The notes: generated by a model not told the origin, from the sequence alone. A stretch of 64,000 nucleotides of DNA from Candidatus Villigracilis proximus (GCA_016715195.1 JADKBB010000009.1:65627-129626); one strand, 5' to 3'. Positions 50,262 through 59,781 are shown, counted from the stretch's first letter. Translations and numbers: made by a program.

Positions 50262-51539
50262 TTACGGTCCCGCCGTTGCAATTACCAAACGATCTGGATC
50301 AATATATTTGCGTGCCGTCGCCAACACATCATCACGAGTTACACTGCGCACCAAACCTTCATAACGCTGATAATAATCCAACCCGAGATTGTAGCGTTCA
50401 ATACTTAAGAGCGCACCAGCAACGCCGCTATTTGACTCGAACGACAGAGGCAAACGCCCAATATAATTTGCCTGACTATCCGCTAACTCGTTTTTGGTCA
50501 CACCACTCTTAACAAAACGCCGCAACTCTTTTTCAATCAGATCAATCGCCTTCTTTAAATTTTTGGGATTTACACCCGCACTCACTTCCCAGGTGCCCGG
50601 TCCAATTCCTGCGCTCAGACTGGATGATGCATAATACGCAAGTCCGGATTTTTCACGCACTACTTCACCAATGCGTCCCATCATGCCGAATTGACCCAAT
50701 ACCGAATTACCCAGAGATGCCGAAAAATATTCGGGGTCTCTGCGTCTCGGACCGATCATCCCGATCACCAGATCAGATTGAGACTTGCCAGCAATCGAAT
50801 GGTGCCGCTTGACCGTTTTCTTAACCGGCTTGTGTGGAGGAAGTACGGGCGATCCCACCTGACCTGGAACCTGCCACCCACCCAAAACACGACTCACCGC
50901 CTCAACAGCCTTCTTCGGCTCGATCGCACCCACGATTGAAATGACCATGCCCATCGGTCCGAAATGAGCGCGATGAAACTCCACCATATCTTTACGCGTG
51001 ATGGATTGGATCGTCTCCACGAATCCATCAGCAGGACGGCTATAGGGATGCCCTGCAAACAACATGCGATCAAACGCCATGGATGCCATATCAGAAGTAT
51101 CCTGTGCGCGGATGGCGAGACCGGTCAGCATTTGCGTGCGCAATTTTTCGATTTCGTGCTTGGGGAAGGCCGGTGTTCGTAAAGATTCAGACAGCAGTTT
51201 GAGCAAAAGCGGAAGTTCCTCCACCAGGGAACGTCCGCCAAAACTTGTATTATGTACGCCTGAATCAAATCCCATAGTCGCGCCAACAGATTCGAGCGCA
51301 TTATAGATCGCATCAAAACTGCGTGTCTTCGTGCCGCGCATCAAAGAAGATGAGACAAAATCCGCGAGGCCGAGTTTTTCGTCACTTTCAAAGATCGCAC
51401 CCGCGGGTAAATATCCACCCATGCTGACAGAGGGACTATTAAAATTGGAACGCGCAAGTACAGTGATTCCGTTTGAGAGCACAACACGATAAATATCATC
51501 AGGACCCGGCAGGGATGGTCTTGCAGTTTGCTTCGCCAT
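50262..51539 (-). CDS. M16 peptidase-family protein, non-catalytic partner
   Basis: The 425-residue protein has the two-domain M16 fold (ANYIGRLPLSFESNSGVAGAL-type C-terminal part) but lacks the HxxEH zinc motif; the matching region reads KLGLADFVSSSLMRGTKTR. Such proteins pair with a catalytic M16 subunit, as in bacterial pitrilysin-like heterodimers. It starts 1 nt after the stop of the catalytic partner, and that partner's end carries AAGGAGG, so the two are coupled. Confidence 0.9.
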   Translation of the reverse strand: MAKQTARPSLPGPDDIYRVVLSNGITVLARSNFNSPSVSMGGYLPAGAIFESDEKLGLADFVSSSLMRGTKTRSFDAIYNALESVGATMGFDSGVHNTSFGGRSLVEELPLLLKLLSESLRTPAFPKHEIEKLRTQMLTGLAIRAQDTSDMASMAFDRMLFAGHPYSRPADGFVETIQSITRKDMVEFHRAHFGPMGMVISIVGAIEPKKAVEAVSRVLGGWQVPGQVGSPVLPPHKPVKKTVKRHHSIAGKSQSDLVIGMIGPRRRDPEYFSASLGNSVLGQFGMMGRIGEVVREKSGLAYYASSSLSAGIGPGTWEVSAGVNPKNLKKAIDLIEKELRRFVKSGVTKNELADSQANYIGRLPLSFESNSGVAGALLSIERYNLGLDYYQRYEGLVRSVTRDDVLATARKYIDPDRLVIATAGP

Positions 51540-51540
51540 A

Positions 51541-52803
51541 TTAAGCCTCCTTGCCTTTCGGAATATAGGTGCCGATCACGCGGCTTTTTGGTTGAAAGTA
51601 TTTTCGCGCCACACGCTGCACATCCTGCGGCGTGACCTTTGCCAGTTTATCCAAATAATTGGTAAACCAATCATAGGATGCGAACATTTCCACGTAGCCC
51701 ATCCAGAAGGCTTGATTGGTAATGTTTTCGCTGCCGTAGGCAAACACAGCGCGCGCCTGCTTAACCGCGCGTTTGATCTCATTGCTGGAAACCAAAACGT
51801 CCTGAATCTTTTGTATCTCTTTATCCAAAGCAGCCAGCGCTTCTTCAGGTTTGCGCTTGGGATGTTTGGTAATCGTGATGCGATATAGATACGGGTCGAT
51901 CGTAGCCTCAGACCAGCCAGAAACATCCACAGCAAATTCTTTATCGACTAATGCACGATACAGGCGTGATGTTTTATAAGATAATCCACTGGCTCCGCCA
52001 AGCAGACTATCCAACACTTGAAGCGGGAAATAATCGGGATGTGTGGCATTTGGAAAACGATACGCCACTTGAATAAAAGTGGTTTCTCCGGGACCTTCCA
52101 CAGAGAGGCGCACCTCCCCTTTTTGTTCAGGCTCGGGACGGGAAAGCCTTGGCGGAACGGCGCCCTTCGGGATCGGTTCAAACAATTCCTTAATGCGCTT
52201 CAGCATGGACTTGGTTTCAAAGTCACCGGCAATCGAAAGCACCGCATTGTTCGGAACGTAATATTTTCGGTAATGGTTATATAGATCGTCACGAGTGATG
52301 GTGTGCAGGTCTGCCATATCGCCGATGATCTCATGATGATATGGATGCACATGAAAAGCCGTTTGCTGAACAGCTTCGGTCAAGCGGAACATGGGCTCGT
52401 TCTCATGTCCTTCGCGCTCCGAGATGATAACCGTGCGCTCTGATGCGACTTCTCTGGCATCGAAGATACTATTTTGCATACGGTCTGATTCGAGGCGCAA
52501 GGCAAGATCAATTTTGTCGGCGGGCATGGTTTCGTAATAACGGGTTGAATCATGCGAAGTGGATGCATTCCAGCGCCCGCCTTCGCGCGAGATGGCTTTA
52601 TCAAGCAGGGATGCCGGAAATTTCTTTGTTCCCTTAAATTGCATGTGCTCGGTCCAATGAGATACCCCCGTCTTGCCCGTGGACTCGTCTCTTGAGCCGA
52701 CACGATACCAGACCCACGATGAAATAATGGGCGCGGTGTGGATCTCTTTCAGCATGACCTTCATGCCGTTCTTTAATGTAGTTTGTGTAATTTTATTTAC
52801 CAT
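51541..52803 (-). CDS. M16 zinc metallopeptidase, catalytic subunit
   Basis: The 420-residue protein has the inverted zinc motif in GVSHWTEHMQF (HxxEH) and further M16 landmarks (NHYRKYYVPNNAVLSIAGDF). It has no signal peptide, so it is probably cytoplasmic. These enzymes degrade small peptides within a closed chamber made with the second subunit. GGAG precedes the ATG. It is first of a three-gene run (M16, M16, acpS). Confidence 0.92.
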   Translation of the reverse strand: MVNKITQTTLKNGMKVMLKEIHTAPIISSWVWYRVGSRDESTGKTGVSHWTEHMQFKGTKKFPASLLDKAISREGGRWNASTSHDSTRYYETMPADKIDLALRLESDRMQNSIFDAREVASERTVIISEREGHENEPMFRLTEAVQQTAFHVHPYHHEIIGDMADLHTITRDDLYNHYRKYYVPNNAVLSIAGDFETKSMLKRIKELFEPIPKGAVPPRLSRPEPEQKGEVRLSVEGPGETTFIQVAYRFPNATHPDYFPLQVLDSLLGGASGLSYKTSRLYRALVDKEFAVDVSGWSEATIDPYLYRITITKHPKRKPEEALAALDKEIQKIQDVLVSSNEIKRAVKQARAVFAYGSENITNQAFWMGYVEMFASYDWFTNYLDKLAKVTPQDVQRVARKYFQPKSRVIGTYIPKGKEA

Positions 52804-52889
52804 TTAGCTCCATGATTTGTTACAAATAAAAACAACGCCATATACCTGTTGACGGTAAATCCCCGTAAAACTTACCCATAAAAATTGGA

Positions 52890-53693
52890 TTACTGACAGG
52901 CTGGCTGGTTATCCAGGGTTAATGCATCGGGTTTGAGCATGCAATAGTACGGCTGAACCAGATTGCGCAACCCGAGAAATGGATCATGTAATTCTGTTTT
53001 CTCCAGCGGAATATCCACCGGGACATTTAAAACAACGGGTACGGTGGTATCCACGGGAACTGTCAAGTTTAGCACAACGGGCAGGTTCGTCCCCTGCGGC
53101 AGGACGATGGTTGTTAATGCTCTGGTGATGTTCAATCCACCGGTGTTGACGGTGACCAGCGCATTGGTGATCGTCACATCCTGACTTAAGATGACGTTGG
53201 TGTTTTGATTCAGTTGAAGATCAAACTTAACCGGGATCGTGGTTTCCACGGGAATGTTCGTAATAATATGAGCGCGATCCATCTTTTCAAAATTCGTATA
53301 CAACCCGCCCAGCAGGTTTGTGCCCAGATCCATCACACCGGAAACCTGTAAGGTTTTTATGTTCAAGAGCAAAACACCAAGAACAATGAGCAGCACCAGA
53401 TTTACAATCATTGAAAAAATGCTGGCGATCGTCCAAAAGGCAGGGAAGAAATTAAATTTTCTCTGCAACGAAGCATCAGGGTCGAGTCGCTTTTTTGAAA
53501 CAGGAGCAGGTTTCAGCGGAGTCTGATGCGCGGCATCCTTATTCGCAGGAACAGCGGCTTGCTTATCCTCCTGTTCGGGAAGAAAAGAGGATGCAGAAGC
53601 GTCCGTCTTTTTGGGAAGGCGTGTCAGCGGAGATGTGTTTCCAAGCAATTTTCGTAAACGTGCGCCTGGATCATTTTTGGAATTGTTATTCAT
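52890..53693 (-). CDS. Single-pass membrane protein with repetitive beta-type extracellular part
   Basis: The 267-residue protein has a polar N-terminus with Pro/Ala/Lys-rich linker, one membrane helix (FWTIASIFSMIVNLVLLIVLGVLLLN, about residues 88-113) and an outer region with repeated Val/Thr-rich strands (LPVVLNLTVPVDTTVPVVLN, then VPVDIPLEKTEL). It contains two Cys near the C-terminus (YYCMLK, QPACQ) that could form a disulfide. No family is recognised. AGGAGGCTCC precedes the ATG. Confidence 0.75.
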   Translation of the reverse strand: MNNNSKNDPGARLRKLLGNTSPLTRLPKKTDASASSFLPEQEDKQAAVPANKDAAHQTPLKPAPVSKKRLDPDASLQRKFNFFPAFWTIASIFSMIVNLVLLIVLGVLLLNIKTLQVSGVMDLGTNLLGGLYTNFEKMDRAHIITNIPVETTIPVKFDLQLNQNTNVILSQDVTITNALVTVNTGGLNITRALTTIVLPQGTNLPVVLNLTVPVDTTVPVVLNVPVDIPLEKTELHDPFLGLRNLVQPYYCMLKPDALTLDNQPACQ

Positions 53694-53837
53694 GGAGCCT
53701 CCTATTGGGAATAAATTTGAAGCAATGATGGCATTTGGTCTATATTAACACAGATGCACAAGTGCTTAATAAAATGGCATCGGGCATAAATCATTATAGC
53801 AATAATAAAGGCGTCATTAGAATTTAATTTGGTGGCT

Positions 53838-53865
53838 TGTAGTTTGTCCAAATACGAAATATAAT
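53838..53865 (+). promoter_or_regulatory. Promoter of the reductase gene
   Basis: TTGTAG (53838-53843) and TATAAT (53860-53865) with a 16-nt spacer, followed by a short leader. Confidence 0.6.
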
Positions 53866-53902
53866 CTCACCGTTTTTGTCTAATTTATTACGGAGGAAGA
53901 AA

Positions 53903-55216
53903 GTGAACGAGTCTCGTTATTTTGTTGCAGTGATCGGCGCAGGGCCTGCGGGTCTTTTTGGCGCACGCGAATTAGCCAACCAGGGCGCACATGTTGTATT
54001 ATTTAATCGCGATATAAAACCGGGCGGTTTGGCAGAGTATGGAATTTATCCTGAAAAGCATACGATGAAAGAGGGTCTTCGTAAACAGTTTCGCGGCGCG
54101 ATGGACAATCCTAATCTTGATTATTATGGAAATGTTGTCGTTGGCAACAATGGCGATATTACTCTTGATGAATTACGCAGTTTCGGCTTTGACGCGATTC
54201 TTGTCAGCGCGGGAGCGCAAGGCACAAAGTGGCTGGGATTGCCGGGCGAGAACCTTGAAGGCGTGTATCACGCGAAAGAGATCGTTTATGGGTACAACCA
54301 TCTTCCGCCGTTCAGCCAGAAAAATTTTCGTTTCGGAAAACGCTGCGCGATCATTGGCGCCGGCAATGTGATGGTGGACATTGCACGTCATTTGATCAAC
54401 GAACAAAACGTGGAGGAAGTGACCGCCATTGTGAGACGCGGCCCCGCAGAAGTGAACTTCACCAAAGAAGAAATGAAGCATCTCATCTCCTATTTGGATT
54501 TGGATGACTTTGAACGTGAGTTGGCGCGCGTAAAGCCCGCTGTGGAAACGGTTCAACAGGACCTGGAAACTGGTCGCAAAAAAGTTTTAGATTCTCTCGC
54601 GAAAGCAGACCCCAAAACCGCCAACGCGAAATTCCGTTTTGATTTCCTCGCCTCCCCCATTGGCATGAGCGGAGAGAACGGCCTGCTCACCAAACTGGAA
54701 GTGGAAGATAATTTTCTGGTTGAAAAAAATGGCGGCCTCAGCGCTGAAGGCACCGGCAATAAACGTACGATTGATGTAGACACAGTCATCTTTGCCATTG
54801 GCGATAAAGTGGATGGTTCCTTTGGCCTGCCAACAGAACGGAACGAGTTCATCAAGAATAAAGAACCGCGCTTCCCGGTGGATGATATTTCCTATGAATC
54901 CACAATAGACGGTATTTTTGTGGGCGGCTGGTCACGTAAAGCCAGCGAAGGGTTGGTCGGTTACGCACGTAAAGATGGCACGAACGCGGCCAAAGCGGTT
55001 TTGCAATATCTGGAAAGCAAACAACCTACCAACGCAAGCAATGAAGCGGTCACAGCTAAAATCAAAAGCTTGAACAAGCCTATCGTCACAAAAGAAGATG
55101 TCAGACGGCTTGAAGCGGTTGAGACAGAAGAAGCCACCAAACGCGGACTTGAAGAGTTCAAGTTTGACAGCAACGAGGAAATGTTACAGGCAATGGGCCT
55201 GGCAGAAACCGCATAA
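53903..55216 (+). CDS. FAD/NADP ferredoxin (adrenodoxin)-reductase-like flavoprotein
   Basis: The 437-residue protein has an FAD-binding GAGPAGLFGAREL motif at the N-terminus, followed by an Arg/Gly region (KPGGLAEYGIYP) and a second nucleotide-binding motif (CAIIGAGNVMVDIARHL). This arrangement matches the glutamate synthase small-chain/FprA-type NADP oxidoreductases that feed electrons to ferredoxin. Start is GTG at 53903, chosen because CGGAGG is 6 nt upstream. It is alone between a promoter and an intergenic repeat. The electron acceptor is unknown. Confidence 0.88.
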   Translation: MNESRYFVAVIGAGPAGLFGARELANQGAHVVLFNRDIKPGGLAEYGIYPEKHTMKEGLRKQFRGAMDNPNLDYYGNVVVGNNGDITLDELRSFGFDAILVSAGAQGTKWLGLPGENLEGVYHAKEIVYGYNHLPPFSQKNFRFGKRCAIIGAGNVMVDIARHLINEQNVEEVTAIVRRGPAEVNFTKEEMKHLISYLDLDDFERELARVKPAVETVQQDLETGRKKVLDSLAKADPKTANAKFRFDFLASPIGMSGENGLLTKLEVEDNFLVEKNGGLSAEGTGNKRTIDVDTVIFAIGDKVDGSFGLPTERNEFIKNKEPRFPVDDISYESTIDGIFVGGWSRKASEGLVGYARKDGTNAAKAVLQYLESKQPTNASNEAVTAKIKSLNKPIVTKEDVRRLEAVETEEATKRGLEEFKFDSNEEMLQAMGLAETA

Positions 55217-55233
55217 TTATCTACTCTTAATTT

Positions 55234-55302
55234 AGGACGCAGATAAACGCTGATTTACGCTGATAAAAGCGGATATCAGCGTTTTCTGATTTATCTATGT
55301 CC
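55234..55302. repeat. Interspersed intergenic repeat, copy 2
   Basis: Shares the skeleton AGGAC-CAGAT, CGCTGA, AAAAGC, ATCAGCGTTTTCTG with the copy at 32514-32580. Internal CGCTGAT and ATCAGCG arms could pair. Confidence 0.75.
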
Positions 55303-55324
55303 GATTTATTTTTATAAGGAACTC

Positions 55325-55918
55325 ATGAAACTATCAACCCCTGAATTTCGCGCCATGCAATCCATTCCCCGCAAACTGGGACAGCGATTCTTCGAAATGC
55401 CAATCTTCCGCCAAATGGGACTGGATCTGCAAAATAAGGATGTGCTTGAGATCGGCTGCGGCTCCGGTTATGGTGCTTCCCTACTTAATCAACTTCAACC
55501 CAAAAGTTATATCGGTCTGGATGTAATGGTTGAGCAAGTGGAATTGGCGGGAAAGAATTATCCGCAGTTTCAGTTCTTGATTCAAGATGCCGAGGATTTA
55601 AGTCAATTTGCAGATGAAAGTAAAGATGCGGTCATCATCTTCGGTGTGCTGCATCACATTCCCAACTGGCGCAAAGCGATCGAGGAAATTACGCGGGTGC
55701 TCAAGCCAAACGGCAGACTCTTCCTTGAAGAACCACGCGGTGTGGATATAAAGTTTTTTGATTCCATCTTCCGCTGGGGGCATCCTGATACAGACTTTGG
55801 TTTGAAGGCTTTGGATGAACACCTTTCAATACAGGGATTAAAAATCGTCAACAAGAGATGGACTCCGTTGTTGACGATGTATCATGTGAGAAAAATCAAC
55901 AGCGTGAAAACTGTCTGA
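55325..55918 (+). CDS. SAM-dependent methyltransferase, class I
   Basis: The 197-residue protein has motif I VLEIGCGSGYGASLL (about residues 39-53), GLDVMVEQ for motif II and an acidic DAEDLSQFADESKDAVI. The HHIPNWRKAIEEITRVL segment and NGRLFLEEP are typical of the UbiE/COQ5-like group. The substrate is unknown. The gene starts 22 nt after an intergenic repeat. Confidence 0.9.
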   Translation: MKLSTPEFRAMQSIPRKLGQRFFEMPIFRQMGLDLQNKDVLEIGCGSGYGASLLNQLQPKSYIGLDVMVEQVELAGKNYPQFQFLIQDAEDLSQFADESKDAVIIFGVLHHIPNWRKAIEEITRVLKPNGRLFLEEPRGVDIKFFDSIFRWGHPDTDFGLKALDEHLSIQGLKIVNKRWTPLLTMYHVRKINSVKTV

Positions 55919-56027
55919 GAAAGTGTCTGAAAGTCAGTTTTCTTTACCGCAAAGAGTACGGAGACCAAAAACTTTGTGACTGTCTGAACTTTTGGTTATC
56001 AGACCTCTTTGAATTAATCGCGTTATA

Positions 56028-57038
56028 TCAGGATGCGCGGTTGTGATCCAAAACGATCACCACGTTTCCTTTTTTATTTCCTGATTCAATGTAGCGGTGA
56101 GCCTCGGGAATTTGTTCCAATGGGAAACGTTTGTCGATGATCGATTTTAACTTCCCAGCCTCGATCAACTCTTTGATGGAATGCAGGTCTGCGATATTTT
56201 CACCAGACAGCGCACAGATCACTTTTTTATCACCGATCTTTGAAGTCCATAACATTTGAAGGAGTTGTTTCATTTTGAAACTGGCCAGTAGATAACGTCC
56301 GTTTGGATTTAACGAGCTTTTACACTGCGCAAATGAACTCCTGCCCAGGATGTCAAAAATAAGATCATAGGTTTGGCCGTTTTTGGTAAAGTCCTCTTTG
56401 GTGTAATCAATCACTTTATCAGCGCCAAGAGACTTAACAAATTCGAGTCGTGGGGTGCCGCATACTCCGGTAACTTCTGCGCCATAATGTTTGGCAAGCT
56501 GCACCGCAGCAGAACCGATCGCGCCTGAAGCACCATTGATCAGGACTTTTTGTCCGCGTTGAATGTTTACTGCTCTAAGCAGATTCAAGGCGGTCAGCGC
56601 TCCATACGGGACAAGAGCAGCTTCATCGTATGTCATGTTCGCGGGCTTGATGGTCAGCAATCCATTTTCAGGCATACAGATATATTCGGCATTCGCACCC
56701 ATGCTCTGAGCACGATATCCAAAAACATCGTCACCGGCTTTAAATAGTTTTACGTCTTTGCCGACAGATTCAATTTTCCCTGCCAACTCGCTCCCCAGAA
56801 TATTATTTTTGGGTTGGTTTAATCCAAATGAAAACCGCGCGAGAAACCAGAAGATAAAAGGCATGTTGAACTTGCTCGGCGAAATCCCTTTAAAGTTACG
56901 GGCCAAAGTATCACCATAATTTACTGAGACCGCGTATATTTTTATCAGAACTTCATTATCCTTCGGTGCAGGTTTTTCAACTTCTGCGAGATGAAGAACA
57001 TCGGGCGAACCGTATTCGGTGTATATGATTGCTTTCAT
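56028..57038 (-). CDS. Zinc-less MDR family NAD(P)-dependent reductase (quinone oxidoreductase-like)
   Basis: The 336-residue protein has the MDR catalytic fold (ILGSELAGKIESVG) and the NADPH-binding motif INGASGAIGSAAVQLAKHYG (about 155-174). The zinc-binding Cys/His ligands of alcohol dehydrogenases are absent, matching quinone-oxidoreductase-like or enone reductase enzymes. It is last in a four-gene operon with a membrane protein, an XRE regulator and DUF4386, with 19 nt after DUF4386. A paralogue lies at 58819-59781. Confidence 0.9.
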   Translation of the reverse strand: MKAIIYTEYGSPDVLHLAEVEKPAPKDNEVLIKIYAVSVNYGDTLARNFKGISPSKFNMPFIFWFLARFSFGLNQPKNNILGSELAGKIESVGKDVKLFKAGDDVFGYRAQSMGANAEYICMPENGLLTIKPANMTYDEAALVPYGALTALNLLRAVNIQRGQKVLINGASGAIGSAAVQLAKHYGAEVTGVCGTPRLEFVKSLGADKVIDYTKEDFTKNGQTYDLIFDILGRSSFAQCKSSLNPNGRYLLASFKMKQLLQMLWTSKIGDKKVICALSGENIADLHSIKELIEAGKLKSIIDKRFPLEQIPEAHRYIESGNKKGNVVIVLDHNRAS

Positions 57039-57057
57039 GATGATATCCTCTAAATTC

Positions 57058-57717
57058 CTATGCCGTCGCGTTTACAGCGGACGGATTAAATCCTTTGGCG
57101 ATCAACCAAATTCCCATAAAGATTTCATTCAAGATGATGGGGAGGGCAAAGATCATGCTTATTCCCATGCCGGCTTCCAAGCCGAACGTTGACAGCAAGT
57201 TCAATGTCAAAATTAACACAGCGGCGAGGAGTCCCCAAATTGGGATAAATCGCGGCAGGAGTTTCGATTGAATCAGCGAGAAGTAAAGCAGGAGGGCACC
57301 GAGGCTGAAAAAGATGGGAACCAGCAGCCCCGAAATGCTCGCACGCTCCGCGATGGACAAAACAGCCGACGCTTGAGGCTGGTTTTGCCCCAACCGAATC
57401 AGCGACAGCGGGCTGACAACAATCAGACTGCAAAACACTGCTTCCACAATTCTGAGGCTGAGATATCCAACAGCCTGGGTTTCATTGTGCCGCTTCAAAA
57501 TGGTGAACATGAGAACGCCAATTCCAATTACCGCAATGGCGTTGACCAGTTCAAGCAGCACACCCACGACCAGCAATGTCTCATTTTCGGAAACAGCGGT
57601 GAAGAGTTCGGGAGCAGAGATAACGGATTCGACCAATCCCCCGCCGAGCAGGCTTGCCACCATCGCAACTAGAAACAACGTCCCCACAGTTGAGGCTGTC
57701 TTTCTATCTGAAATCAT
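57058..57717 (-). CDS. DUF4386 polytopic membrane protein
   Basis: The 219-residue protein has about six membrane helices, beginning KTASTVGTLFLVAMVASLLG and ending FALPIILNEIFMGIWLIAKGF, with the DUF4386 layout. Function is unknown for the family. The start overlaps the XRE gene stop by 4 nt (ATGA), so translation is coupled. Confidence 0.85.
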   Translation of the reverse strand: MISDRKTASTVGTLFLVAMVASLLGGGLVESVISAPELFTAVSENETLLVVGVLLELVNAIAVIGIGVLMFTILKRHNETQAVGYLSLRIVEAVFCSLIVVSPLSLIRLGQNQPQASAVLSIAERASISGLLVPIFFSLGALLLYFSLIQSKLLPRFIPIWGLLAAVLILTLNLLSTFGLEAGMGISMIFALPIILNEIFMGIWLIAKGFNPSAVNATA

Positions 57718-57941
57718 TTTTCATCTCCTTCAAGTTCATATGAAAATACTTCCTGTAACGGCACGCCGAAAACGAGAGCAATCTTGAAAGCCAGTTCCAG
57801 CGAAGGGGCATACTTTCCGCCTTCGATTGCGATGATCGTTTGACGCGTCACGCCGACCTTTTCAGCCAGTTGTTCCTGCGTTATTTCGTCGTGGTTGAAT
57901 CTCAACTTGCGAACATTGTTTCGGACTTTATATTTATCCAT
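57714..57941 (-). CDS. XRE-family helix-turn-helix regulator, 75 aa
   Basis: The product from ATG 57941 begins MDKYKVRNNVRKLRFNHDEI and has the HTH TQEQLAEKVGVTRQTIIAIE followed by GKYAPSLELAFKIALVFGVP. It is the short YqaF/ImmR-like single-domain type commonly paired with a membrane protein gene. It starts 1 nt after the upstream membrane gene's stop (TAGGATG). It probably represses its own operon. Confidence 0.93.
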   Translation of the reverse strand: MDKYKVRNNVRKLRFNHDEITQEQLAEKVGVTRQTIIAIEGGKYAPSLELAFKIALVFGVPLQEVFSYELEGDEK

Positions 57942-57942
57942 C

Positions 57943-58395
57943 CTAGAACCCCTTTTGATAAAGATACAGCTGCGAAATATCTCCGATGATTTCACCAAGG
58001 ATGGATGAGAGAATCAGCAGGCTGAACATCACCAGCGGCGGCTGACCAAAGGCAAAACTCAGCATGGCAATCAACACCCCAATCGAAAACGCAATATAAG
58101 AAACCTTGCTGCCTTTCAGCCCGATCAGCTTATCCCGCTCGTCTTCGATGAACTTCTCCACATGTTCTGATCTTGTTTTTATGGCATGGACAATGCTCAA
58201 CAAAATGTTGGTGAGAATGTTGCCGATAATGTTCACGATGATGGTTGACACGATGACGATTGCCCAAAGGCTGAAGACTTTCGCCGAGACCAGTCCACCC
58301 GCCTGTTGCATTTGGAACAGATTGACCAGATAGTAGACCACGATCAGCAGGTGGCTGACCAAAGAAACCGCAATACTTTTCTCTTGATATGTCAT
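57943..58395 (-). CDS. Four-helix membrane protein paired with XRE regulator
   Basis: The 149-residue protein from ATG 58395 (AAAGAGG upstream) has four membrane helices (for example SLVSHLLIVVYYLVNLF and FSLWAIVIVSTIIVNIIGNI) and a cytoplasmic charged loop (IKTRSEHVEKFIEDERDKLI). Membrane proteins of this size next to small XRE regulators are common in Firmicutes, Archaea and Chloroflexota. The role is unknown; a membrane-sensing partner of the regulator is inferred. Confidence 0.8.
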   Translation of the reverse strand: MTYQEKSIAVSLVSHLLIVVYYLVNLFQMQQAGGLVSAKVFSLWAIVIVSTIIVNIIGNILTNILLSIVHAIKTRSEHVEKFIEDERDKLIGLKGSKVSYIAFSIGVLIAMLSFAFGQPPLVMFSLLILSSILGEIIGDISQLYLYQKGF

Positions 58396-58437
58396 ATTTT
58401 CCTCTTTTTGTATACTTATGTAACTTTCGATATACAC

Positions 58438-58466
58438 ATAGTATTACAAAGCATACATAATGTCAA
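58438..58466 (-). promoter_or_regulatory. Promoter of the XRE operon
   Basis: On the minus strand TTGACA (58461-58466) and TACTAT (58438-58443) with a 17-nt spacer. The nearby sequence is rich in TATAC/GTATA steps that could bind the XRE protein. Confidence 0.75.
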
Positions 58467-58818
58467 GTAATTTTTACATTTTTAGGGACTACTGACACCT
58501 GAATCGCGGACTTCACTTAAAGAAACACACATACGGGACTGTTCTCAAACTGATTCCTGTTTGCTCTCCCTTTCACTTGTGCCACTGACGAATTCTTTTA
58601 AAACCCAAGTCCACCCGACACGGGAACAGGACAATCCAGCTTGCGCTCGCAAGCAACCACAAAATCGGGCACCAGGGCGATGCCAGCAGCGCCTTTGCTT
58701 CCCCTCTCCTTAGTCACCCTATCGCAGCCTCTCCCAAGTACGTCCCACGAAGTTTTTGTACCAACACCTCATTCCATAAGATAAATAATTGCGCTCCTGC
58801 AGTGCAGGTTTTCATTTG
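58467..58818. other. 352-nt intergenic region without recognised gene
   Basis: After the XRE promoter the sequence to 58818 has no open frame with a good start, no tRNA and no attC-like site. A CCTGCAGTGCAGG-type short palindrome lies near 58797-58809, close behind the end of the following minus-strand gene, and may be its terminator (no long T-run). The middle (about 58560-58740) is C/A-rich and could be degraded coding sequence. Confidence 0.4.
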
Positions 58819-59781
58819 TTATTTATGCTCCACAGTGATGACTACTTTTCCACGCGCTCGGCTTGTTTCAAGATAGCGGATCGCTTCGGGCGTCTCACTT
58901 AACGGGTAGGCTCTATCAATAACAGGGACTATCTTCCCGCTTTCAAGAAGCTCCTTGATAAAGAGCAAGTCTTTTTTATTTGCACTCGCTGTCTCCATCA
59001 AACCAACCTGTTTGCCGCCAAAGAACATGGCACTGAACAAAAGAGGCAGGGATGTGAACCCGGCAATGGAACCAATCCCATTGGGAGTTAAAGCACGCTT
59101 CAAATCTGAAACCGAACGATTTCCGATCGCATCAAAGATCAGGTCGTAACGCTGACCATTATTTGTAAAATCCTCTTTGGTGTAATCAATGACATGGTCC
59201 GCGCCGATCGAACGCACCAGTTCCAAATTCCGCGTGCTGCATACGCCTGTGACTTCAGCCCCGTATGATTTAGCGATCTGCACCGCAAAGGTCCCCACCC
59301 CACCGGATGCGCCGTTGATCAAAACTTTTTGACCGGATTGAATCTGTCCTTTGTCGCGCAGTCCCTGCAAAGCAGTGAATGCCGCCAAAGGAACAGCCGC
59401 CGCCTGTTCAAAGGTCATATTGACCGGCTTCAAGGCAAATGTGTCTTCACTGGCGCATACATACTCAGCAAAACTGCCCATTTTATTTAATGACAGTTCC
59501 CCAAAGACCTCATCCCCTGCATGGAATTGTGTCACGTTTTTGCCTGTTGCTTCCACACGCCCGGCGACATCCGCACCGAGTCTTGGGTGTTTTGGTTTGA
59601 AAAGTCCATTCACGAGGCGGGCCAGAAATGGCTCGCCGCGCATGATGTGCCAGTCAGCGGGATTTGCAGATGCCGCATGGACTTTTACCAGGACTTCATC
59701 ATCCCCGGGGATGGGTTTTTCCACATCCGTAAACTGAAGGACATCCGGCGATCCGTATTTTGTGAATAGTATGGCTTTCAT
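58819..59781 (-). CDS. Zinc-less MDR family NAD(P)-dependent reductase, paralogue
   Basis: The 320-residue protein closely parallels the one at 56028-57038 (MKAILFTKYGSPDVLQFTDV at the N-terminus; NGASGGVGTFAVQIAKSYGA as the NADPH motif). The other signature GVCSTRNLELVRSIGADHVI also matches. Zinc ligands are absent. The tandem paralogues may act on different enones or quinones. It stands alone, with the TTCATGCTGCTCC region upstream giving a GGAGCAGC ribosome site. Confidence 0.9.
   Translation of the reverse strand: MKAILFTKYGSPDVLQFTDVEKPIPGDDEVLVKVHAASANPADWHIMRGEPFLARLVNGLFKPKHPRLGADVAGRVEATGKNVTQFHAGDEVFGELSLNKMGSFAEYVCASEDTFALKPVNMTFEQAAAVPLAAFTALQGLRDKGQIQSGQKVLINGASGGVGTFAVQIAKSYGAEVTGVCSTRNLELVRSIGADHVIDYTKEDFTNNGQRYDLIFDAIGNRSVSDLKRALTPNGIGSIAGFTSLPLLFSAMFFGGKQVGLMETASANKKDLLFIKELLESGKIVPVIDRAYPLSETPEAIRYLETSRARGKVVITVEHK

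Noticed and set aside
58467..58818. Possible further attC site or decayed mobile element
   Set aside because: No paired core sequences or terminal repeats could be found; left as an unexplained intergenic stretch.
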